From NCBI GenBank assembly GCA_963824345.1, contig CAWGOZ010000012.1, forward strand, positions 310,001-374,000: DNA of 64,000 nucleotides, written 5' to 3'. Source of the stretch: Palsa-89 sp963824345. GTDB lineage: Bacteria > Acidobacteriota > Terriglobia > Bryobacterales > Bryobacteraceae. How positions within the stretch are numbered: the stretch's first letter is position 1; each line of letters starts with the position of its first letter. Below are positions 44,638 through 53,420 of this stretch, one piece after another. The translations under genes were made by a program, and so were the position numbers. The notes below the pieces were generated by a model. The model worked only from the letters and a program-made list of their open reading frames with translations. It searched no databases and was not told the DNA's origin.

Positions 44638-45642
44638 TTAAGCAATCACCAACTCGCCGCCCTGCGCTTCCTCCAACTGCATGGCGCCGTCGAGCGCGTG
44701 AATCGCGACAAGGGCTTGCTCGTCGGACGGCGGCTGCGTGGTGACGCGCTGCAGCCAGAGACCGGGCGCGGTGAGGGCGGCCATCATGCCCTGCTGGTGC
44801 CGGGCCGCATAGCGGATCAATTCATACGCGACGCCGACGATCAGCGGGAGCAGCGCGATGCGGGCGATCAGTTTCGCGGCGAATCCATCGAAAGGCAGCA
44901 GGGGATAGACCAGAATCGCGATCACCATCACCAGCAGCAGGAAGCTGGTCCCGCAGCGCGGATGGAAGGTCACGAATTTCTGCGCGTTTTCCACCGTCAC
45001 CGGCTGGCCGGATTCGAAATTGAAGACCACCTTGTGTTCCGCGCCGTGGTATTGGAACATGCGGCGAATGTCCTTCATGCGCGAAATAACGTAGAGGAAC
45101 CCCAGGAAGAGGGTCAGCCGGATTAAGCCGTCCATCATGTTCACCGCGAAGCGGCCGTCGAGCGATGGGACTGCCTTGCCGAGCTGGGTGGCCAGGAAAA
45201 GCGGCACAAATTTATACATGAACAGGAAAAAGAGCAGCGAAAACGCGAGCGGCGCGGCCATCATCCAACCAGTCATTTCTGTAGGTTTTTGGTCTGGCGG
45301 TTTCTGGTCAGGTACTTTTTCACCGGCCGCCTCGACGAGCGCCACGTTAGCGGAAAACTGCAGCGCCTTAACGCCCAGGTACATGGCATGTCCCAGGGTT
45401 CCAAGGCCCCGCAGAATGGGCAGCTTGAAAATCGGATATTTCTCGGAAACGCGCGGCAGCGGGCTCTGCTCGGTGACGATCTCGCCATTGGGCTTGCGCA
45501 CGGCGACACAGTAGCTGTGCGGGGCGCGCATCATGACGCCTTCCATGACGGCCTGCCCGCCCACCAGGGTCTCTTCGCCGCTTTCGAGCACGGGCAGCAT
45601 TTGGATGTGGGCGCTCAGGCGCAAAAATCTTCGAATGGACAA
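44638..45642 (-). CDS. DUF1385 membrane protein
   Basis: 334 residues from a TTG with AAAGGAG 8 nt upstream, which decides the start. Family signature VGGQAVMEGVMMRAPHSYCVAVR at about 28-50, then several membrane helices (126-150, 165-190, 240-260), FQYHGAEHKVVFNFE and HPRCGTSFLLLVMVI. The family commonly neighbours prfA and prmC; function not established. It heads the thirteen-gene minus-strand run. Confidence 0.9.
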   Translation of the reverse strand: MSIRRFLRLSAHIQMLPVLESGEETLVGGQAVMEGVMMRAPHSYCVAVRKPNGEIVTEQSPLPRVSEKYPIFKLPILRGLGTLGHAMYLGVKALQFSANVALVEAAGEKVPDQKPPDQKPTEMTGWMMAAPLAFSLLFFLFMYKFVPLFLATQLGKAVPSLDGRFAVNMMDGLIRLTLFLGFLYVISRMKDIRRMFQYHGAEHKVVFNFESGQPVTVENAQKFVTFHPRCGTSFLLLVMVIAILVYPLLPFDGFAAKLIARIALLPLIVGVAYELIRYAARHQQGMMAALTAPGLWLQRVTTQPPSDEQALVAIHALDGAMQLEEAQGGELVIA

Positions 45643-45707
45643 GTGGGAAACTCCTTTGTCATTATATCGCGAACCGGCTTTTTCGCGCGAAACGCTACAA
45701 TGGTGTG

Positions 45708-46211
45708 ATGCAAGTACTGCTGGCGGGGGCTCACAAGTTCCTGCTGCTGGAGCTCGACCCGGATTTTGTCGCGAACATCGCCAAGCAGGCGGGGTTCGAA
45801 TACCGGATCGAAGAGAGCCAGCGATCCATGAACCTGCACCTCTCCGCGGTGGACCGCCAGGCGCCTCTGCTGTTGTTTGACGCGGCCGATCCCGGCAACC
45901 TGGGTTGGTTTTCGCGCTGTCAATTTTACGTGGACGGAAAGACCGGAGCCGTATTGCAAACTCCGATGTCGCTGGCCAATCAGAAGGACCGCTCGGGGCG
46001 GACGCTGGCGGGTTCGGTTCGGCTGCAGATCACGAAAGAACTCCCTGCGTCCTTCCGTTTGCCGGGCAAGCAGGCGGTCACCGAACAGATGGTGTACGCA
46101 GTGCTCTACAATCTGTTGAATGCGCTGCTGACCACCGGCGTGGGAGTATGCGGCGGATCGATCGTGAAGCCGCTGGCTGGGCGCACCGAGAGCATCGGAA
46201 CGCGAAATTAA
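45708..46211 (+). CDS. Hypothetical protein
   Basis: 167 residues from the ATG at 45708 (a GTG at 45705 is equivalent). Mixed alpha/beta, no signal peptide; contains WFSRCQFYVDGKTGAVLQ and a C-terminal Gly/Cys stretch TGVGVCGGSIVKPL. I recognise no family. Divergent from DUF1385; the 60-nt gap could hold promoters for both. Converges with larE, whose stop follows immediately. Confidence 0.6.
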   Translation: MQVLLAGAHKFLLLELDPDFVANIAKQAGFEYRIEESQRSMNLHLSAVDRQAPLLLFDAADPGNLGWFSRCQFYVDGKTGAVLQTPMSLANQKDRSGRTLAGSVRLQITKELPASFRLPGKQAVTEQMVYAVLYNLLNALLTTGVGVCGGSIVKPLAGRTESIGTRN

Positions 46212-47066
46212 CTAGCCTGCGAGAGCCGCGTTGAGCGATCCCTGCCGGTAGCCTTCCAGATCGATCGTCACGTAGTGGAAGCCCAGCGGCTTGAAGACTT
46301 CAACGAATCTCTGGGCCATTTCGGGAGTGAGCGCCATCGCGAGCTCATCCTTCGCGATTTCGATGCGGACCAGTTTGCCGTGGAACCGCACGCGGAATTG
46401 GCGGAAGCCTAGCTGGCGGATGGCTTCTTCGCCGCGTTCGACAGTCTTGATGTTTTCCATGGTCACGGGTGTTCCGTAAGGGATGCGCGAGCTGAGGCAA
46501 GCGGACGCCGGACGGTCCCAGGTGGACAATCCGGAGAGGCGCGACAGTTCGCGGATTTCCGCTTTGCTCAAGCCCGCGTCAACCAGCGGCGCCTTGGCTT
46601 GGTGCAGTTTGGCGGCGTGCTGCCCGGGCCGGTAGTCGCCCAGGTCATCCACATTCACTCCATAGGCGATGTGCTCGATGCCGCGGTCGCGCGACACGAT
46701 TTCCAGGCGCGTGAAAAGCTCGTCCTTGCAATGGAAACAGCGGTTGGGATCGTTCTTTATGTAGTCCGGATTTTCGAACTCGCGGGTCTCGATGTACTCG
46801 TGCCGGAATCCACATTCGCGGGCGAACTCCTCGGCAGCTTGTTTATGCGATTCGGGAATGGACGCTGAGTCGGCCGTGATTGCCAGCGCCCCGTCGCCCA
46901 GCGTCCGATGCGCGGCCCAGGCCAGGTAGGCCGAGTCGGCGCCACCGGAATACGCCACAATAACGCGCCGCATGGGCTTCAGAATGGAGAACAGTTTCTC
47001 CTGCTTGGCTTTCAGGATTCTTAAGTCGAGTTTGGGAGCGACCGACAATTTGACCAGACCCGGCAT
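46212..47066 (-). CDS. larE: LarE-type ATP-dependent sacrificial sulfur transferase
   Basis: 284 residues from the ATG at 47066. Adenylates the biosynthetic substrate of the nickel-pincer nucleotide of lactate racemase and donates sulfur. PP-loop IVAYSGGADSAYLAW near 36, RCFHCKDELF with two Cys near 110, and the Cys in ASACLSSRIPYG, equivalent (by recall) to the sulfur-donating Cys176 of Lactobacillus LarE. No larB, larC or larA is nearby, so a wider sulfur-transfer function is possible. Confidence 0.85.
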   Translation of the reverse strand: MPGLVKLSVAPKLDLRILKAKQEKLFSILKPMRRVIVAYSGGADSAYLAWAAHRTLGDGALAITADSASIPESHKQAAEEFARECGFRHEYIETREFENPDYIKNDPNRCFHCKDELFTRLEIVSRDRGIEHIAYGVNVDDLGDYRPGQHAAKLHQAKAPLVDAGLSKAEIRELSRLSGLSTWDRPASACLSSRIPYGTPVTMENIKTVERGEEAIRQLGFRQFRVRFHGKLVRIEIAKDELAMALTPEMAQRFVEVFKPLGFHYVTIDLEGYRQGSLNAALAG

Positions 47067-47171
47067 AACTCCAGTATAGCGACCCCTCTGTGAGACTCCT
47101 CTCCAAAACAATTGTTGCGGCTTGTGAGAGCGGCCCCGGTTCTGCTTCTATAGAGTGCTGGGCCTCATACC

Positions 47172-47768
47172 TTGAAGTTCGAAATCGAAATTAAACTCCG
47201 TCTTCCCGATAAACTGGAAAAGATCCGGCGGGTTCTGCGCGACCAGGGTTTTCGCGTTTCCAAGAGTCGCGCGCATGAATCCAACATACTTTTCGACACG
47301 CCCAAACGGCTTCTGCGGAGCCACGGCAAGCTGATCCGGCTGCGGCGCGTGGGCGTCCACCCGCTGCTCACCTTCAAAGGGCCGGCGGTTGCAGGCCGCT
47401 ACAAGAAGCGCCGGGAAATTGAATTCAACTTGCCCGATGCCGGCGCGTTCGAGCAGATTTTGAATGAGATCGGCTACCACCCCATTTTCCGCTATGAGAA
47501 ATTCCGCACCGAGTACATGCAGGCCTCGAACTCGGGTAAAGTGATGCTGGACGAGACGCCGATCGGTAATTTTATCGAGATCGAGGGCGCGCCGCGCTGG
47601 ATCGATCGCACCGCGCGATTGCTCGGCTTCTCGACCGACGATTACATCACGCGCAGTTATGGCTATCTTTACCTGGCTTACTGCCGCGAGCGTAGAATTC
47701 GCCCCAAGGACATGCTATTCACCGCCAAGGATCTGAAACAGCTCCGCAAGAAAAGCCGGCATGCCTGA
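47172..47768 (+). CDS. CYTH-domain phosphohydrolase or adenylate cyclase-like protein
   Basis: 198 residues from a TTG. N-terminal EIEIKLRLP is the CYTH hallmark; repeating charged strands (KLIRLRRVG, KRREIEFNL, RYEKFRTEYM, FIEIEGAPRWID) form the tunnel that binds triphosphate. Candidates are thiamine-triphosphatase-like, inorganic triphosphatase or class IV cyclase. It overlaps the thioesterase by 8 nt. Confidence 0.82.
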   Translation: MKFEIEIKLRLPDKLEKIRRVLRDQGFRVSKSRAHESNILFDTPKRLLRSHGKLIRLRRVGVHPLLTFKGPAVAGRYKKRREIEFNLPDAGAFEQILNEIGYHPIFRYEKFRTEYMQASNSGKVMLDETPIGNFIEIEGAPRWIDRTARLLGFSTDDYITRSYGYLYLAYCRERRIRPKDMLFTAKDLKQLRKKSRHA

Positions 47769-48198
47769 AGAAAACCTGCCCGAAAAGCCGGTTCGTTCGC
47801 ATGAGGCGCGCTTGCGCGTCCGTTACGCCGAGACCGATCAGATGGGCGTGGTGTACTACGCCAATTACCTGATCTGGATGGAGGTGGGGCGAGCGGAATA
47901 TTTCCGCGCCGCCGGAGGCCGTTACCGCGACATGGAACTGGACCACGGGATTCGTCTGGCGGTGGTGGAGGCGCATTGCCGGTACCTTCATCCCGCGCGC
48001 TACGACCAGGAGATTGCCGTGAAGACGTGGGTGGCAAATGCATCGCGCCGCTCGGTGGAGTTTCATTACGAAATCAGCGACGCCGAGAGCGGCAAGCTGC
48101 TCGCATCCGGCGCAACCAAGCACTTCTTTCTGGGAACCGACATGAAGCCGGTGAAGCTGCCCGAGCAATACTGGCCGCTGTTCGGGATCGCTACTTAA
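47761..48198 (+). CDS. Acyl-CoA thioesterase, hotdog fold (YbgC/FadM-like)
   Basis: 145 residues. Hotdog-fold signature RVRYAETDQMGVVYYANYLIWMEVGR with the catalytic Asp in ETDQMG. Hydrolyses acyl-CoA or acyl-ACP. Start overlaps the CYTH gene; its stop overlaps the convergent exported-protein gene by 8 nt. Confidence 0.9.
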   Translation: MPEENLPEKPVRSHEARLRVRYAETDQMGVVYYANYLIWMEVGRAEYFRAAGGRYRDMELDHGIRLAVVEAHCRYLHPARYDQEIAVKTWVANASRRSVEFHYEISDAESGKLLASGATKHFFLGTDMKPVKLPEQYWPLFGIAT

Positions 48199-49504
48199 AC
48201 TCGATGTTCGATTCGCCGGTGAATTTGTGATAATTGCGGAACTCGATGACGTTCCGCTGGCAATCGTTGGAGCCTCGCCAGCAACTCAACGCTTCCGAAT
48301 GCACCGGCAGCAGGAATTGCTCGGGCGTGCCTAAACGTATGGAATCGTAGTCCACCGCGGTCTCGACCGAGATCTCGGGAAAGGCCTCGGGAATCTCCTT
48401 GGCCTGCATCTCGATCCGCAGCACTTCCCCGGTCTGCTTGTCGATCCAGACTGAGCCTCGATAGGCGGGCATAATGTATTGTCCGGTGGTCCAGATGCGC
48501 CAGGCGGCGCGCACGCGCTGCACTTTGAAATCGAATACGGAAGCGGATCGATGGGAGATGGTATCGTCTTGCGCGAACTTGAAGTCAGCATCCGTATAGG
48601 CCGAGAACAGGTTCCCAAGAATGGTTCCGAATTCGCCGGTAGACCAGGCGCCTGATTCCTCCGGGGGCTTCTTGGAAGGCTTCCCGTTGATCTGCAGATT
48701 TCGATAGCTCTCCCGGTTTTGCTCGAAGACCACTTCGGCGGAAACCACATCGATTACATTCCAACTGGGCTGTCGCGTTTCGCTGACATAGCGCGTGGCG
48801 GATTCCTGGACAACGTAGTTCGGCAAGCCTTCCAGAAATTTGGACGCTACTTCGCGGGCTTTTTCGATCAGAGCCAAATGAGAATTGGCGGCGGGCCGCG
48901 CCGGCGCGGGATTCGCGCGTGAAGGCGTGCTAGGGGCGTCATCGTCCGGAATGGGCGCGGAGGCATGCGCCGCGGGCTTTCCGTGCTTCAAGACGGGCGG
49001 CCCCGAATCGTCGCCGTCGCTCGCCGTGGAAGAGTCCGGCCTGACCAGAATCGTTGGCGGGGGCCCGGTTCTTCCTTCCTGCTGGATGGCGACGCCGTCA
49101 CGGTCGTTGATGGTCTGCGCGATGTCCCGGTTAAATTGGATGCTGGTGGCGTGGAAGTTTCCCTCTTTGTCCGCCGTGGCGGTTACGTCCAAGCCATCGC
49201 CCACTTTTAAATCGGACGGTTTGGGATTGGCATTCGAGAAATCGATAATCAAAAACCGCGTGTCCTCGATCTCCAACTCCATGGAGGAAGCTTCGAGCTT
49301 TCGCACCACACCCCGATAGGTCTCCGAAGGCTGGCTGGCGGACTGCCGGGTATCGGCGTTCTTGCCGGAACCCCGCGAATTGCCTCCGCCCGGGAAACGC
49401 GGACTCTGGCCTGGAGGATATTGGCCCGGCGGATTTTGGCCCGGAAACCCGATCTGGGCGGCCAGGATGGACGTAGCGATCACGAGCAGAAACGCGGGTT
49501 TCAT
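48191..49504 (-). CDS. Exported hypothetical protein with Pro/Gly-rich N-terminus
   Basis: 437 residues from the ATG at 49504, chosen because AAGGAGGA lies 4-5 nt before it. Signal peptide MKPAFLLVIATSILAAQ. After it comes a Pro/Gln/Gly repeat (NPPGQYPPGQSPRFPGGG), an OB-like domain (YRGVVRKLEASSMELEIED), a disordered linker and a C-terminal domain of ~190 residues (LEGLPNYVVQESATRY... WIDKQTGEVLRIEMQ). The C-terminal part resembles exported acidobacterial proteins of unknown function. A 20-bp tandem repeat lies just upstream of its ribosome-binding site. Confidence 0.75.
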   Translation of the reverse strand: MKPAFLLVIATSILAAQIGFPGQNPPGQYPPGQSPRFPGGGNSRGSGKNADTRQSASQPSETYRGVVRKLEASSMELEIEDTRFLIIDFSNANPKPSDLKVGDGLDVTATADKEGNFHATSIQFNRDIAQTINDRDGVAIQQEGRTGPPPTILVRPDSSTASDGDDSGPPVLKHGKPAAHASAPIPDDDAPSTPSRANPAPARPAANSHLALIEKAREVASKFLEGLPNYVVQESATRYVSETRQPSWNVIDVVSAEVVFEQNRESYRNLQINGKPSKKPPEESGAWSTGEFGTILGNLFSAYTDADFKFAQDDTISHRSASVFDFKVQRVRAAWRIWTTGQYIMPAYRGSVWIDKQTGEVLRIEMQAKEIPEAFPEISVETAVDYDSIRLGTPEQFLLPVHSEALSCWRGSNDCQRNVIEFRNYHKFTGESNIEFK

Positions 49505-49512
49505 GCATCCTC

Positions 49513-49572
49513 CTTTTCCCGAACCACTTGGGCTTTTCCCGAACCACTTGGGCTTTTCCCGAACCACTAGGA
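49513..49572. repeat. Three 20-bp direct repeats
   Basis: CTTTTCCCGAACCACTTGGG occurs at 49513 and 49533, and a third copy with a changed end at 49553. Exact period 20. It lies between the acyl-CoA ligase stop and the start of the exported-protein gene, overlapping the latter's leader; two helix turns per unit suggest a possible binding array. Confidence 0.8.
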
Positions 49573-51162
49573 TCAGCCCTGGACCCTTTTCGCTTTGCCC
49601 TGCCAAAACTGCTCCCGCAGCACCAGCTTGCGGATCTTGCCGGTGCCGGTTTTCGGCAGTGGCTCGTTAGTCAATATTATAATTCGCGGAAGTTTGAACT
49701 TGCCGAGTCGCAGTTTCAGGAAATCCAGCAGGTCCTCGGAAGTGAGCGCCGACTCGGGTTTGCGAACTACGATGGCGGCCGGAACTTCGCCCCAGGTCTC
49801 ATCGGGAGCCGCCACCACGGCGCACTCGAACACTTCCGGATGAGCCGAAATCGCCTTCTCCACCTCGATCGAAGATATGTTCTCGCCGCCGCTGATGATG
49901 ATCTCCTTCTTACGGTCGATGATCTGGATAAACGATTCCTGGTCCCAAACGGCCATGTCGCCGGTGTGGAACCAGCCGCCGGTCATCACCGCGGCGGTCA
50001 TGGCGGGCTCGCGGAAATAGCCCTCCATCACGTGGTCCCCGCGGGTCACGATTTCGCCGGAGGTCTGCATGTCGCGCGGGACGTCGTTCATGTCCGGGTC
50101 CACTACCCGCACTTCCATCCCCCACACCGGCCATCCCGTCATGGCGCGCCGGCGGTAACGGTCGGCGTCGGAGGCGTAAGTCATCCCCGGCTTGGAATTA
50201 GCGCAACTGAGCAGAGGAGCGGTTTCAGTGAGACCATAACCGGCGTATACGTCACAGCGGAACGCTTTTTCCATGCGCTCGATCAGTTCGGGCGAGGAAG
50301 CCGCTCCGCCCAGCACGATGTTGCGCATGCTGGAGCCATGGTAGACGGCCAGATCGGGGCAGCTCAGCAACGCGTTGGCCATGGTAGGGACCAGCGCCAT
50401 GTCGGTTGCGCCATGTTCTTGGATGAGCCGGAGAATCGCGGGCGGATCGAAGCGCCGGATCATGATTTGCTTGGTTCCCAGCATTGTTGAAGCCTGCGGG
50501 CGGCCCCATCCGTTCGCGTGAAACAAGGGAATGGTGTGAAGATCGACGACGGTTTCAGGCTCCCGATATAAGCCCGCCACCGTCATGGCGTGCAAATAGA
50601 GGGTGCGATTGGAAAGCATTACGCCCTTGGGATCGCCAGTGCTGCCGCTGGTGTAGAACAGCTCCGCAATCGCGTTCTCGTCGAAGCTAGCGACGTCGGC
50701 GCGCTCCGCGCGGCCCTGATCCAGCAGCTCTTCATAGCCGAGATCGGCGGCGGGAACCTTGTCATCGAGCGTAACGAAGCTCTCGATGCCGGGGCAAGCG
50801 GGCTTGAGTTGCTCCACCAAAGGAACGAAGTCGTTTTCAAAAAGCAGGATACGCGCACCGGAATGATTCAGGATATTGACCAGCTCCAGCGGTGACAGCC
50901 GCACATTGAGAGGCATCACGATGGCGCGCGCCAGCACCACTCCGTAATAGCCCTCCAGCAACTGATGGGTGTTGAAGCTGAGATAGGCCACGCGGTCGCC
51001 GGGCTGGACGCCGTGTTTAGGAAGCGCGCCGGCCAATCGCTCGCATCGTTCGCCGAATTCGCGATAAGTGAACTGGCGCGGGCCTGAGACGATCCCGATC
51101 TTGTCCCCAAACAGATCCACTGCGCGGTGCAGACAGCGGACGGGGGTCAGAGGAACAAACAT
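49573..51162 (-). CDS. Acyl-CoA synthetase (AMP-binding, fatty-acid-CoA ligase type)
   Basis: 529 residues. Activates a fatty or other carboxylic acid to its CoA ester via acyl-AMP. Motifs: P-loop LFYTSGSTGDPKGVML near 175, DVYAGYGLTETAP near 310, GGWFHTGDMAVWD near 405 and Lys in KTGTGKIRKLVL near 512. AGGAGAG lies 11 nt before the ATG. It stands alone; the preceding repeat separates it from the exported protein gene. Confidence 0.92.
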   Translation of the reverse strand: MFVPLTPVRCLHRAVDLFGDKIGIVSGPRQFTYREFGERCERLAGALPKHGVQPGDRVAYLSFNTHQLLEGYYGVVLARAIVMPLNVRLSPLELVNILNHSGARILLFENDFVPLVEQLKPACPGIESFVTLDDKVPAADLGYEELLDQGRAERADVASFDENAIAELFYTSGSTGDPKGVMLSNRTLYLHAMTVAGLYREPETVVDLHTIPLFHANGWGRPQASTMLGTKQIMIRRFDPPAILRLIQEHGATDMALVPTMANALLSCPDLAVYHGSSMRNIVLGGAASSPELIERMEKAFRCDVYAGYGLTETAPLLSCANSKPGMTYASDADRYRRRAMTGWPVWGMEVRVVDPDMNDVPRDMQTSGEIVTRGDHVMEGYFREPAMTAAVMTGGWFHTGDMAVWDQESFIQIIDRKKEIIISGGENISSIEVEKAISAHPEVFECAVVAAPDETWGEVPAAIVVRKPESALTSEDLLDFLKLRLGKFKLPRIIILTNEPLPKTGTGKIRKLVLREQFWQGKAKRVQG

Positions 51163-51236
51163 GGGGGCATTACTCTCCTAACGCCGCATTGTACTCCGAA
51201 CGCTGGCCGGTCACCGAGAATCGTATCCTGGTTCCC

Positions 51237-52430
51237 ATGGACTGGTTCAAACTGGACGGGTTCCAACGGAAGTGGATTGGCAGTGTGCTGGTGCTACTTG
51301 GCGGCGTTGCGGCCCAACCCCAGCAAGTCCAGCGCGGCCCAAACCTTTCCTGGGTCGATGCGGCCACTCGAACCGCGATCGACAAGCTATTCGCGCCTTA
51401 TGCGACGCAAGATTCGCCGGGCTATGTGCTCGGCTTAATCAAGGATGGCAATTTGGTCTTCGCGAAAGGATATGGACAAGCGAATCTGGACGACGGTATT
51501 GCGCTGACGCCGCAGACCGCGTTTCATCTCGCCTCACTCTCCAAGCAGTTCACCGGAGCGGCCGTTGCATTACTGATTCTGGCCGGCAAGCTTTCACTCG
51601 ATGATCCCGTTGCGAAATATATCCCGGAAACTGCAAAATATGGAAGCAGCCTGCGCATAAAACACTTGGTCTATATGAGCAGCGGGTTGCATGAATACAC
51701 CGACCTTCCGCGTCAAAGCGGCCTTCCGTGGATGGCATTCTATTACTTCACTCGGAATGAAGCGATCAGTACCGCTTTGAAGCCTGACAAGCTGGAGTTT
51801 CCACCCGGAACTCAGTGGAGCTATCGCAACAGCAACTACATGATTCTCACCCGGATTGTTGAAAAAATCAGCGGACAATCCTACGCCACGTTCATGCGGG
51901 AAATGGTTTTTCGACCGCTTGGAATGCTGCACAGCGATATCAATGACGACACTACGCTGATTATTCCGCATCGCGCAATGGGATATGCGCCGCGGGCGGA
52001 TCCTCAGGTGATTCAGGCTCTCGCGGACAATGGTGTTCAAATTCGACCAGGGAAAGGCTGGGTACGTCTGGTGCGCGTCTCCCCGCATTATGGAGGAAGC
52101 GGCGTGTTCAGCACCCTGGAGGACCTCACAAAATGGGATGCGAACTGGTATACCCCAAAGCTCGCCGGAGATGCATTCACCGCTCTGATGAATAAGCGTA
52201 TTCGGTTCCAGCACGACAAGGACAACGATGCTTTCGGATTGGTGTGGCGCGAGTTTCATAAGCGGCCGATGTTGGACTATTCCGGCGGCGACACCGACAC
52301 ATCCACTTATATGGCGCGGTTCCCAGCGGAGCACTTCACGATTATTTGTCTGTCGAACATGCCGCTTGGAAAAGCCGAAGACAAGTCCCATCAAGTTTTG
52401 GACCTCCTGCATCAGTCGGGAAAGATTTGA
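51237..52430 (+). CDS. Serine hydrolase of the beta-lactamase/class C (D-aminopeptidase) fold
   Basis: 397 residues from the ATG at 51237; a longer open frame upstream is not conserved. SxxK motif Ser100-Lys103 in LASLSKQFTG, the YxN-type motif in WSYRNSNYMIL near 195, and a late Gly-rich element before HF. Signal-like hydrophobic segment at 13-25. Probably a periplasmic esterase, peptidase or penicillin-binding-like enzyme; not a true resistance enzyme as far as sequence shows. Confidence 0.87.
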   Translation: MDWFKLDGFQRKWIGSVLVLLGGVAAQPQQVQRGPNLSWVDAATRTAIDKLFAPYATQDSPGYVLGLIKDGNLVFAKGYGQANLDDGIALTPQTAFHLASLSKQFTGAAVALLILAGKLSLDDPVAKYIPETAKYGSSLRIKHLVYMSSGLHEYTDLPRQSGLPWMAFYYFTRNEAISTALKPDKLEFPPGTQWSYRNSNYMILTRIVEKISGQSYATFMREMVFRPLGMLHSDINDDTTLIIPHRAMGYAPRADPQVIQALADNGVQIRPGKGWVRLVRVSPHYGGSGVFSTLEDLTKWDANWYTPKLAGDAFTALMNKRIRFQHDKDNDAFGLVWREFHKRPMLDYSGGDTDTSTYMARFPAEHFTIICLSNMPLGKAEDKSHQVLDLLHQSGKI

Positions 52431-52454
52431 TCACCTGCTACGCTTAAGTCTCCA

Positions 52455-53309
52455 TTGCGCCTCGGGCTTCACACTTCCATCACCAAGTCCCTTGAAAACG
52501 CCGCGCTGAAGGCCGCGGAGGCGGGAGCGAACACCTTCCAGATCTTTTCGGCTAGTCCACGCATGTGGCGCGCTTCGCCGCCCTCCCCGAGCGCCGTGAA
52601 GCTGCTGGAGCGAGCGCGCGACCGGTACGATCTTTTCCCGCTGGTGATCCACGACAACTATCTAATCAATCTGGCGTCCTGCAGCGAGCCGCTGCGCCTG
52701 CAATCCACTGCGGCGTTTCGCGGTGAGATCGAGCGAGCACTGGCGATCGGCGCGGAATACCTGGTTGCGCACCCCGGCAACTGCAAGGGGCATTCCGTGG
52801 AGCAAGGCATCTACGCCGTGATCCGATCGCTGGCCCAGGCGGCGCAAGGTCTCGACACGGCGAAGCTGACCGTGCTGCTCGAAAACACGGCGGGTTCCGG
52901 CGCGGCACTGGGAAGCCGCTTCGAAGAGCTAGGCGTGATGCGTCAGTTCGCGGTCGAGCTGACCGATCTCAAGATCGGTTTTTGCATTGATACCTGCCAT
53001 TGCCTGGCGTCGGGCTATGACGTGAGCTCCGCGGCCGGATTGAAGCGGACCATCGCCGAAATCGATCGCGTGCTGGGCATCGAGAACGTGCCCGTGATCC
53101 ACGCCAACGATTCCAAAGGCGCGCTCGGATCGCACCTGGACCGGCACGAGCATATCGGACGCGGCCACATCGGAGAAGCCGGGTTTCGCCGCATCCTCAA
53201 TCACCCGAAGCTCCGCGCCAAAGCCTTCATTCTGGAGACGCCCGTCGATGAGGAAGGCGACGAGCTGAGGAACATGGAAATGTTGAAGAAGCTGAGCCGA
53301 AAAAGATGA
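52455..53309 (+). CDS. nfo: Endonuclease IV (AP endonuclease)
   Basis: 284 residues from a TTG (MRLGLHTSI). Cuts DNA at abasic sites. Metal-binding sites of the family: LGLHTSI, LVIHDNYLIN, LVAHPGNCKG, LLENTAGSG, GFCIDTCHCLASGYD, VIHANDSKG, RHEHIGRGHIG and FILETPVDE. It is followed by a degenerate duplicate of its own 3' part. Confidence 0.95.
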   Translation: MRLGLHTSITKSLENAALKAAEAGANTFQIFSASPRMWRASPPSPSAVKLLERARDRYDLFPLVIHDNYLINLASCSEPLRLQSTAAFRGEIERALAIGAEYLVAHPGNCKGHSVEQGIYAVIRSLAQAAQGLDTAKLTVLLENTAGSGAALGSRFEELGVMRQFAVELTDLKIGFCIDTCHCLASGYDVSSAAGLKRTIAEIDRVLGIENVPVIHANDSKGALGSHLDRHEHIGRGHIGEAGFRRILNHPKLRAKAFILETPVDEEGDELRNMEMLKKLSRKR

Positions 53310-53326
53310 GGCAGAGTCTAAAAGCT

Positions 53327-53407
53327 AAGCACCAACATCTCGGACATCGCTATATTGAAGAGGACGGGCTTCGCCGTTTGCTCAACCACCCGAAGCTCCG
53401 CCAACAG
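53327..53407 (+). pseudogene. Relic copy of the nfo 3' region
   Basis: The peptide KHQHLGHRYIEEDG followed by LRRLLNHPKLR aligns, residue for residue, with RHEHIGRGHIGEAGFRRILNHPKLR of the intact nfo (15 of 25 identical, with a run of seven near-exact codons, CACCCGAAGCTCCG). No start, catalytic remainder or stop consistent with a functional gene is present. It ends 14 nt before leuS. Confidence 0.75.
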
Positions 53408-53420
53408 CCTCTAAAAAGCC

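Noticed and set aside
52228..52509. Alternative frame at the end of the beta-lactamase-fold gene
   Set aside because: It crosses the real stop and start of its neighbours and has no recognisable protein features.
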